The notes beneath the pieces were generated by a model. It did no database searches, was not told the origin of the DNA, and saw nothing but the letters and a program-made list of their open reading frames with translations. The position numbers and the translations under genes were made by a program. A DNA stretch of 10,929 nucleotides. Source: JBMNNU01 sp050942695. Its GTDB lineage: Bacteria; Chloroflexota; UBA6077. Below, one piece after another: positions 6,527-10,929 of this stretch (position 1 is its first letter; the number at the start of each line of letters is the position of its first letter). The stretch is from NCBI GenBank assembly GCA_050942695.1, contig JBMNNU010000102.1, forward strand, positions 1 to 10,929, given 5' to 3'.

Positions 6527-7083
6527 AGAGTACCTATCCCTCGCATGAAGTTGTGCTTCAAGAGAACGGGGTCCAGGGGAATGCTGGCTTCCGTCGGCGC
6601 TGGCGTGACCCTGGCCAACACAAACCAAGGGCCATCCGTTCGCAGGGCTTCGACGATGGTCTGTTCAAAGGCATCTTCGTCGGAAGGCTCTGCCACCTTC
6701 GTTATACCCGCGCCACGGGCGATCGCGGCTAGGTTTACTCCCCTTCCGGTGTGGGTGGTCTGCCCTCCCGTCAACTGGTACTGAGCGTTGTCCCAAACGA
6801 TGTGGATCAGGTTCGAGGGCCTCTCGGTGGCAATGGTGGCCAGAGACCCCATATTCATTAGCAACGACCCATCGCCATCCAGCACCACCACCTTTCTATC
6901 AGGCTGAGCTAGGGCTAAGCCCAACCCGATGGACGATGGCATCCCCATAGTTCCAAGGCTGTAGTAGTTCTGCGGCCTGTCCCCCGCCGTCCAGAGATCC
7001 CGCGATGCGTTGCCCAGGTTAGCAACCACGATCTCCTGCGAGAGGTGCTTCAACAACCGCCTGGTAGCTTCTAGCCTGTTCAT
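6523..7083 (-). CDS. TPP-dependent decarboxylase, beta subunit (sulfopyruvate/phosphonopyruvate decarboxylase-like)
   Basis: This is the PP-domain half of a split thiamine-diphosphate enzyme, 186 residues, the length of ComE-type subunits. The TPP/Mg2+ motif runs from LDGDGSLLMNMGSLATIATE (GDG at 70-72) to WDN (N99), 26 residues apart as expected. YYSLGTMGMPSSIGLGLALA (40-59) and the NAQYQLTGGQTTHTGRGVNL loop (99-118) match sulfopyruvate/phosphonopyruvate decarboxylases. It would need the alpha subunit to form active sites at the interface. The ATG overlaps the alpha stop as ATGA. The TAA stop (6525-6523) overlaps the TAG of the convergent gene, so there is no terminator space. The exact 3-substituted pyruvate used cannot be read from sequence; coenzyme M or phosphonate neighbours are not present. 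Confidence 0.9.
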   Translation of the reverse strand: MNRLEATRRLLKHLSQEIVVANLGNASRDLWTAGDRPQNYYSLGTMGMPSSIGLGLALAQPDRKVVVLDGDGSLLMNMGSLATIATERPSNLIHIVWDNAQYQLTGGQTTHTGRGVNLAAIARGAGITKVAEPSDEDAFEQTIVEALRTDGPWFVLARVTPAPTEASIPLDPVLLKHNFMRGIGTL

Positions 7084-7586
7084 AGTCCCGGCCCCCCAGT
7101 TAACTCCTCGGATAGTATCAACGCTACCGGCAGATTGCTCCTGAAGGCGCTCCTACAGGCCCTATCTACCATAGGGCTTACCTCATCCGGCCGGTACAGC
7201 GTCGCATTCTGGATGCTCAGCAGGTCGAGCATCGGTCGGAGCACCTTCCCCATGGGCACCATGAAGGGATTGGGCTCGCCCAGCTCGCCCCTGGGGCTGA
7301 TGATCATGAGGAATGGAAGCTGCTGGGGAATGCTGAGCGACGTTAGGGCGTTAATGCTGTTGCCGAGCCCTGTGCTCTGCAGCAGCATCACCCCCTTCAT
7401 CCCGCCCATGTAGGCCCCCGCTAATATCCCCACCCCCTCTTCCTCTCGAGTGAGCGAAACGATCCTGAAGCTACCGTCCCTCTCCAGCTCTTCGATCAAG
7501 GTGGAGAGCACGATATCCGGGATGTGGCAGACGATGCGGATACCGTTGGCCTTGAACCTCTGGCAAAGCTCCTTTTCCCAACTCAA
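7080..7586 (-). CDS. TPP-dependent decarboxylase, alpha subunit (sulfopyruvate/phosphonopyruvate decarboxylase-like)
   Basis: The PYR-domain half of the split enzyme, 168 residues, matching ComD-type subunits. It begins MSWEKELCQRFKANGIRIVC and has the cofactor-activating Glu in TREEEGVGILAGAYMGG (one of E48-E50, probably E49), then LLQSTGLGNSINALTSL (69-85) and LPFLMIISPRGELGEPNPF, all typical of the family. The start is a TTG at 7586: AAGGAGG (7602-7596) precedes it by 9 nt, and no in-frame ATG occurs before residue 60, so the rare start is well supported. The gene overlaps the beta subunit by ATGA, ensuring paired synthesis. Known relatives convert sulfopyruvate to sulfoacetaldehyde or phosphonopyruvate to phosphonoacetaldehyde; which applies here is unknown. 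Confidence 0.9.
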   Translation of the reverse strand: MSWEKELCQRFKANGIRIVCHIPDIVLSTLIEELERDGSFRIVSLTREEEGVGILAGAYMGGMKGVMLLQSTGLGNSINALTSLSIPQQLPFLMIISPRGELGEPNPFMVPMGKVLRPMLDLLSIQNATLYRPDEVSPMVDRACRSAFRSNLPVALILSEELTGGPGL

Positions 7587-7595
7587 AGGGCAAAA

Positions 7596-7602
7596 CCTCC
7601 TT
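7596..7602 (-). promoter_or_regulatory. Consensus ribosome binding site fixing the TTG start of the decarboxylase alpha gene
   Basis: AAGGAGG on the minus strand lies 9 nt before the TTG at 7586. It is the strongest Shine-Dalgarno site in the window and decides the non-ATG start. Confidence 0.8.
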
Positions 7603-7625
7603 GTAAGGATCAGATGTTGAATGAG

Positions 7626-7654
7626 AATGTATCAGATGAGAAACCGCCGGTCTA
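7626..7654 (-). promoter_or_regulatory. Possible extended -10 promoter of the decarboxylase operon
   Basis: On the minus strand TAGACC (7654-7649), a 17-nt spacer ending in TGA and TACATT (7631-7626) give a TGnTACATT extended -10. Transcription would start near 7619, about 33 nt before the TTG start. Each hexamer matches consensus at 4 of 6, so this is moderate evidence. Confidence 0.35.
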
Positions 7655-7675
7655 CTATCCATGGTTAAAAAATCC

Positions 7676-7704
7676 TTGCTCTGGTTAAAGGAAATGGCTA
7701 TAAT
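7676..7704 (+). promoter_or_regulatory. Plus-strand sigma-70-type promoter with perfect -10
   Basis: TTGCTC (7676-7681), a 17-nt spacer and a perfect TATAAT (7699-7704) point rightward, with a start near 7711. The next recognised gene, the cyclopropane synthase family gene, begins more than 450 nt away, so the transcript either has a long leader or ends at the hairpin at 7990-8025. It is back-to-back with the decarboxylase promoter. Confidence 0.55.
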
Positions 7705-7989
7705 GATGTTGTACTACCAACCTTTGTGTTGCCGATAGTGCGCCATCAAGGCCATGGCTGGACGAGCGATCCGAATACTGTCACTCCCTATTATCCAGAC
7801 GGCCTTCGTCGTCACCGGTGTTCCTCGGTTACCAGGTACCAGCTTCTGGGCCGCTCCCGCTGTAGGCTGGGAAGAGACCCAAAAGGGGCAGTATTGCCCC
7901 ATCAGCCTTCTGGATATGTCCGCCTCTGGACAGGCACCGTCACCTTCGTTTCAGGCAGGAATCCTCAAACAGCAACAACTTGGCAAAAT

Positions 7990-8025
7990 TCTTGCTGTTC
8001 GATCCCCGGTAGCAAGACAGTTTTT
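7990..8025 (+). terminator. Terminator-like hairpin in the leader of the cyclopropane synthase family gene
   Basis: TCTTGCT (7990-7996) and AGCAAGA (8011-8017) pair over 7 bp around a 14-nt loop. CAG and then TTTTT (8021-8025) follow on the plus strand. Loop size and a modest GC content make it a weak to moderate terminator. It lies 142 nt before the ATG at 8168 and about 310 nt after the proposed promoter start. Confidence 0.4.
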
Positions 8026-8167
8026 CCTGAAGTCACCTCGTTCAGTCCGCTAACATTGTTAACTGTGGCGTGCTGCAGGCGTATCAACTGGCTTGTCGGC
8101 CGATACCAATCAATGGGGATTGACCGTCTGTGCCAGCTAAGCAGTTGAGCAGAAAGGAGCGGAAGAG

Positions 8168-9547
8168 ATGACAAGTTCTACAGTTGCCAGTGAACCAGCC
8201 CCCATAACCCCCTCGGGCAACAGTGGGTTACGGAACACTGCCATCGCCCTAGATGTCCTAGACCGGGTACTGGCAGGCTATGGAAGCCGCGATTTTGCGC
8301 TACGGCTTTGGGACGGTACCACCGTTCCTTCAGATCCAGGCAGGGAGTGCAAATTCACTCTAGTCCTGAACAAGCCCGGCATGCTTCGCCGGACGCTTTT
8401 CCCTCCCAACGAGCTTGCTCTGGGAGAAGCTTACCTGGACGGTGATTTCGAGATCGAGGGAGACATCGTCGAAGCGATGCGGCTGAGCGATGCCTTTGAG
8501 AAGCTATCCATGGGGCCAATCAGCCTTCTGAGCATCACTCGGCAGGTGATGGCGCTGCCAAAAGGAGACTCTCTCTCCGATAACAATAACGATAGAGAGC
8601 AAGGCCTGCGACGTTTACGCTTAAGTGGCCCTGAGCACTCTCGTGAGCGCGACCGAAAAGCGGTCACCTACCACTACGATGTCGGCAACGAGTTCTTCAA
8701 GCTGTTCCTGGACCAGAGGATGATCTACTCCTGCGGTTATTTCCCAACAGGGCATGAGGATCTTGACACAGCCCAGGAAGCCAAGCTGGAGCACATCTGC
8801 CGTAAGCTAAGGCTGGAGCGGGGCGAGCGGCTGCTGGATATCGGCTGCGGTTGGGGGGGGTTGATCATGTACGCGGCCGAACGGTACGGAGTGGAGGCGC
8901 TGGGAATCACCCTCAGCCAACCGCAGGCCGAGCTGGCCAACCAGATGATCGCGGAAGCTGGGCTGAGCGACTGTTGCAAGGCTCTGGTGCTTGACTATCG
9001 CGACCTGGCAGGCCAGGGGCTCTTCGACAAGATCGTTAGCGTGGGTATGGTGGAGCATGTGGGCAAGGCAAAGCTTCCCGCCTACTTCGAGGCTGCCTGG
9101 CAGTCTTTGAAGCCGGGAGGGCTCTTCCTCAACCACGGGATCACTGCCGCGGCTAAAGACCCATCCTGTTCCAACCCGCTGGACCGCTACATCTTCCACA
9201 AAGGCGCCTTCATCCGGAAATATGTATTCCCCGACGGCGAGTTGGTGCCGGTTGCCGACACGCTGTGGCCGGCAGAGCGGGCAGGATTCGAGGTGCGCGA
9301 TGTTGAGAGTCTCCGCGAGCATTACGCACTTACACTGCGTCACTGGGTAAAGCGGTTGGAGTCAAACCGGGATGAGGCAATCCGGCAGGTAGGTGAGAGA
9401 ACCTATAGAGTCTGGCGACTCTACATGGCTGGCTGTTCTCACGCCTTCACCACAGCCCGCTTGAACGTTCATCAAACGATCCTGAGTAAGCCGGACTGCC
9501 AGGGGCGCAGCCAGATGCCGATGAGTAGGGAGTATATCTACGCCTGA
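8168..9547 (+). CDS. Cyclopropane-fatty-acyl-phospholipid synthase family SAM methyltransferase
   Basis: Enzymes of this family use S-adenosylmethionine to add a methylene or methyl group to unsaturated acyl chains of membrane phospholipids. The 459-residue protein has both an N-terminal lipid-binding domain (about 20-130, with LALGEAYLDGDFEIEGDI) and the catalytic domain. Visible are YHYDVGNEFFKLFLD (168-182), IYSCGYF with C189, the SAM motif LLDIGCGWGG (222-231), MVEHVG with E296, LNHG with H323, and YRVWRLYMAGC (413-423) with Y419. These align with the bicarbonate/active-site residues known for E. coli Cfa. AGGAG sits 8 nt before the ATG at 8168. It is longer than E. coli Cfa (382 residues) through its N-terminus, a polar insert at about 131-162 (SDNNNDREQGLRR) and the C-terminal tail. 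Exact product (cyclopropane or methyl-branched fatty acid) is not resolved. Confidence 0.92.
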   Translation: MTSSTVASEPAPITPSGNSGLRNTAIALDVLDRVLAGYGSRDFALRLWDGTTVPSDPGRECKFTLVLNKPGMLRRTLFPPNELALGEAYLDGDFEIEGDIVEAMRLSDAFEKLSMGPISLLSITRQVMALPKGDSLSDNNNDREQGLRRLRLSGPEHSRERDRKAVTYHYDVGNEFFKLFLDQRMIYSCGYFPTGHEDLDTAQEAKLEHICRKLRLERGERLLDIGCGWGGLIMYAAERYGVEALGITLSQPQAELANQMIAEAGLSDCCKALVLDYRDLAGQGLFDKIVSVGMVEHVGKAKLPAYFEAAWQSLKPGGLFLNHGITAAAKDPSCSNPLDRYIFHKGAFIRKYVFPDGELVPVADTLWPAERAGFEVRDVESLREHYALTLRHWVKRLESNRDEAIRQVGERTYRVWRLYMAGCSHAFTTARLNVHQTILSKPDCQGRSQMPMSREYIYA

Positions 9548-9615
9548 AAGCCCTGTTCCTCGTAAAAGATGAATAACTAAGCCTTTGGTCTCTGAGCGGC
9601 GGCCTCCGTGTCCAG

Positions 9616-9679
9616 TCAAATGATAATGTTACCGAAAGGGGGATTTTCGAGGCAGTTCCCTCAAATGATAATGTTACTG
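9616..9679 (+). repeat. Left-end doubled terminal repeat of the IS
   Basis: TCAAATGATAATGTTAC followed by CG (9616-9634) recurs as the same 17-mer followed by TG (9661-9679), 45 bp apart with a single mismatch in 19. The inner copy is part of a 27-bp inverted repeat: 9653-9679 matches the complement of 10593-10619 at 25 of 27 positions. Paired sites of this kind are usual transposase binding sites. Confidence 0.8.
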
Positions 9680-9750
9680 GGGGATGTCGTCCTCCTTGTT
9701 AGAATTGTTGGTAAAGAATAGGTGTATGGTGACCTGGTTGCACATATAGC

Positions 9751-9866
9751 CTTCGGCTCGCTTTAGGAAAAGAGCGCTGGAGGTTGGCCGACTCAAGGCC
9801 GCGATAGCGTTGATTTCAGCCTTGAGTTGGCCAACCGTAAGCGCTAGTGTTTGGGTAGAGCCGAAG
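9751..9866. repeat. Large nested inverted repeat / hairpin inside the IS
   Basis: Three pairs of arms nest around one centre. Outer arms CTTCGGCTC (9751-9759) and GAGCCGAAG (9858-9866) are perfect. Middle arms AGCGCT (9773-9778 and 9840-9845) are perfect. Inner arms of 18 bp (9782-9799 and 9819-9836) differ only by one G.T pair. The 19-nt loop contains CGC-GATA-GCG (9800-9809), a further mini-stem. As RNA or single-stranded DNA this would fold into a hairpin of about 116 nt. It lies 48 nt past the transposase stop. An open frame of 73 codons on the minus strand (9677-9895) merely reads through it. Confidence 0.85.
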
Positions 9867-9914
9867 TCCAAAGCCATTCCCCGCCACAACTTCATTGCCT
9901 TATCGGAGTATCAC

Positions 9915-10584
9915 TCAAGCTACGACTGCCTGCATCCGCTTCAGCAGTGGCAGTGCCGAGTGAGGCTGATCCCACAAGCTCTCGATGATCTGATAGATCT
10001 CTCGCCTCAACCGCCTCGGGTTGGTCTGGGCGTAGATAGCCGTCAGCTTAGCCTCGCTCTCTTCCGACAACACCCCCGTGGCCAACAACCGCTCGTATGG
10101 GGTCTTGGCTTGGTCCCACTTCCGCTTGACTCTCCCCTCCCCCACCATTTCCTTACTGATGAGGTGCATCACCGGCTGGAACAGGTTGTAATAGACCCAC
10201 ATTCGATCGTACAGGGTATTCACGGCGACACACTGGGCGGGGCTATCGATCCGATCATATCCGAGATAGCAAGGTGTTGCGCCATCGCTAAGAGACTCGG
10301 CGTAAGCCTTTCCGCACACAGGTAGTCTTCGTCTCCCACACTACGCGGATCACATCTTCAACCTCTGGTCCGTAGCTCCGCCCTCGTTGCTTCTGTCGAG
10401 CTTTCCGCTCAAGCCCCCCTTGGCGCAGCAATCGTATCAGGCTCTTACGGTGTAATCCCGTCACCTCTTCCATCTCCGTCAGCAGCTTTCCGCGCTCTAC
10501 CCGATCCGCTGCCAAGTACCGTTTTGACTGCAGCCTTATGTACTTCCTTCTCTCGTCCACTGTCATCTCGTCGTCTGCTGGCAT
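9915..10584 (-). pseudogene. Transposase remnant, integrase-core type, with frameshift and deleted catalytic domain
   Basis: The N-terminal part (10584 to about 10328) encodes a helix-turn-helix region, MTVDERRKYIRLQSKRYLAA through VTGLHRKSLIRLLRQGG and RGRSYGPEVEDVIRVVWET. A single-base frameshift near 10327 moves the continuing homology, DYLCAERLTPSLLAMAQHLA (10327-10268), into another frame. At about 10270 the sequence jumps directly to the family's C-terminal tail in the third frame: YLGYDRIDSPAQ, LYDRMWVYYNLFQPVMHL and TNPRRLRREIYQIIESLWD, ending at a stop at 9915. The whole DDE catalytic region that should lie between is absent, so the product cannot be active. The start may be ATG 10584 or 10566. 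The assignment to integrase-type transposases rests on remembered family sequence, not on a search. Confidence 0.82.
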
Positions 10585-10592
10585 CGTCCCCT

Positions 10593-10650
10593 CGGTAACA
10601 TTATCTTTTGAGGGAACTGTACAGCCTTCAGTAACATTTTAGGTGAGGGA
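10593..10650 (-). repeat. Right-end doubled terminal repeat of the IS
   Basis: The inner copy (10593-10611) is nearly the exact complement of the left repeats. The outer copy (10629-10650) is more diverged, with one base gap and several changes, and begins 36 bp further out compared with 45 bp at the left end. The inner copy also supplies a GATAAT -10-like hexamer (10604-10599) on the minus strand just before the transposase start, but I find no -35 partner for it. Confidence 0.75.
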
Positions 10651-10929
10651 ATACGCACTCTGGCGAATGTACCAAAACCGTGCAGACGCTCTCCAGGGCA
10701 TCCCAAGGGTCCGCCGATCGGGACGAGCAAAGCGCTATCCCGCTCTGAAAACGGTCACCTAACGGAAACAAGATCATTGCTCTAGCCAATTCACGGCAGA
10801 TTTCGCGCTGCCGGTTGTTGTTCCATGGTTAAATCACAAGTAACTGGTCAGTCCGGTAAATCTATGCTACCTTTGCTAGTAGAGCGATACCTGGTCGTCG
10901 ACGGCGAACCCATATGAAAGGATGTCGAT
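10651..10929. other. Right-edge interval without a recognised gene
   Basis: These 279 bp flank the IS. I find no open frame with family content, no tRNA and no strong promoter. An ATG near 10915, close to the window edge, could open a gene continuing beyond it, but too few codons remain to judge. Confidence 0.4.

Larger units (their letters stand above)
7587..8167. other. 581-bp gene-free interval with divergent promoters and structured RNA potential
   Basis: This stretch separates the divergent decarboxylase operon and the methyltransferase gene. Open frames of 62 to 140 codons exist on both strands, but none has a good ribosome binding site or recognisable protein content, and they overlap each other. 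What stands out are two promoters (7626-7654 minus, 7676-7704 plus), a perfect 6-bp hairpin GGGGCA-GTAT-TGCCCC (7885-7900), and a hairpin with a T-run at 7990-8025. I could not match the interval to a riboswitch class I know. Confidence 0.5.
9611..10650. mobile_element. Degenerate insertion sequence with doubled terminal repeats and core-deleted transposase
   Basis: The segment is bounded by related repeats in inverted orientation: two on the left (9616-9634, 9661-9679) and two on the right (10593-10611, 10629-10650). It carries a broken integrase-type transposase on the minus strand. About 235 bp between the transposase stop and the left end hold a large hairpin instead of a gene. I see no clear target-site duplication beside either the outer or the inner repeats. 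Without a working transposase the element could move only if a full-length relative elsewhere acts on its ends. The IS family is not identified with confidence; a DDE (rve-core) family is inferred from the protein remnants. Confidence 0.75.

Noticed and set aside
7997..8010. GTTCGATCC as a tRNA T-loop
   Set aside because: The flanking bases do not form a T-stem, and no anticodon arm or 7-bp acceptor stem can be built around it.
7726..8148. Open frames of 99 and 140 codons on the plus strand and 62-69 on the minus strand in the decarboxylase-methyltransferase gap
   Set aside because: They overlap one another in different frames and have no good ribosome binding sites or family content. One minus-strand stretch (about 7990-8100) faintly recalls the end of a LysM repeat (VSGLNEVTSGKTVLLPG) but is too short and isolated to call.
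9751..9866. The nested hairpin as an integron attC site
   Set aside because: The size and imperfect symmetry fit, but the required RYYYAAC and GTTRRRY core sites are not found at the arm ends, and no cassette or integrase surrounds it.
9677..9895. 73-codon minus-strand open frame between the transposase stop and the left IS end
   Set aside because: It reads straight through the large hairpin, has no recognisable family and no clear ribosome binding site; the openness is probably incidental.
7659..10834. CCATGGTTAAA occurring near 7660 and again near 10823 as a possible distant direct repeat
   Set aside because: An 11-bp match is expected by chance several times in a window of this size, and the flanks do not match.
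1..10929. CRISPR arrays and complete tRNA or rRNA genes
   Set aside because: No regularly spaced repeat series and no cloverleaf or rRNA-like segment was seen on either strand.

Overview
The window is a bacterial chromosome segment of moderately high GC, with dense genes, 4-bp ATGA overlaps, strong Shine-Dalgarno sites and canonical sigma-70-type promoters. Gene styles (E1alpha/E1beta/E2 order, split sulfopyruvate-decarboxylase-like TPP enzyme, two-domain cyclopropane-fatty-acid-synthase family protein, integrase-type IS) would fit Chloroflexota or a neighbouring deep-branching lineage. This is inference from remembered family flavour, not a search result.

Left block (1-3216, minus strand): a 2-oxoacid dehydrogenase operon reads E1alpha -> E1beta -> E2, with E2 cut off by the window edge. 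It has its own near-consensus promoter (TTGACA-17-TATAGT, 2809-2837) just beyond the stop codon of a small acidic protein of unknown function (2845-3216). The three enzymes would channel decarboxylation, acyl transfer to lipoate and transfer to CoA.

Middle block (3499-6526): an orphan CheY-like receiver on the minus strand, with a promoter and a hairpin plus T-run in its leader, lies divergently from a plus-strand pair. That pair, a metallophosphoesterase and a nucleotidyltransferase, overlaps by 8 bp and is the best candidate here for an uncharacterised two-gene module. A GT-A-like putative glycosyltransferase follows and converges tail-to-tail, with overlapping stop codons, on the next operon.

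Right block (6523-9547): a split TPP-dependent decarboxylase resembling sulfopyruvate/phosphonopyruvate decarboxylase (alpha TTG start, ATGA overlap with beta) is read leftward. A 581-bp gene-free interval holds divergent promoters and a terminator-like hairpin, and may encode a leader or small RNA. A full-length cyclopropane-fatty-acyl-phospholipid synthase family methyltransferase is then read rightward.

Right end (9611-10650): a degenerate insertion sequence with doubled terminal repeats. Its transposase keeps the N-terminal helix-turn-helix and the C-terminal tail but has lost the catalytic core and carries a frameshift. A 116-nt multi-arm inverted repeat sits between the transposase remnant and the left end. 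The last 279 bp show no gene I can support.
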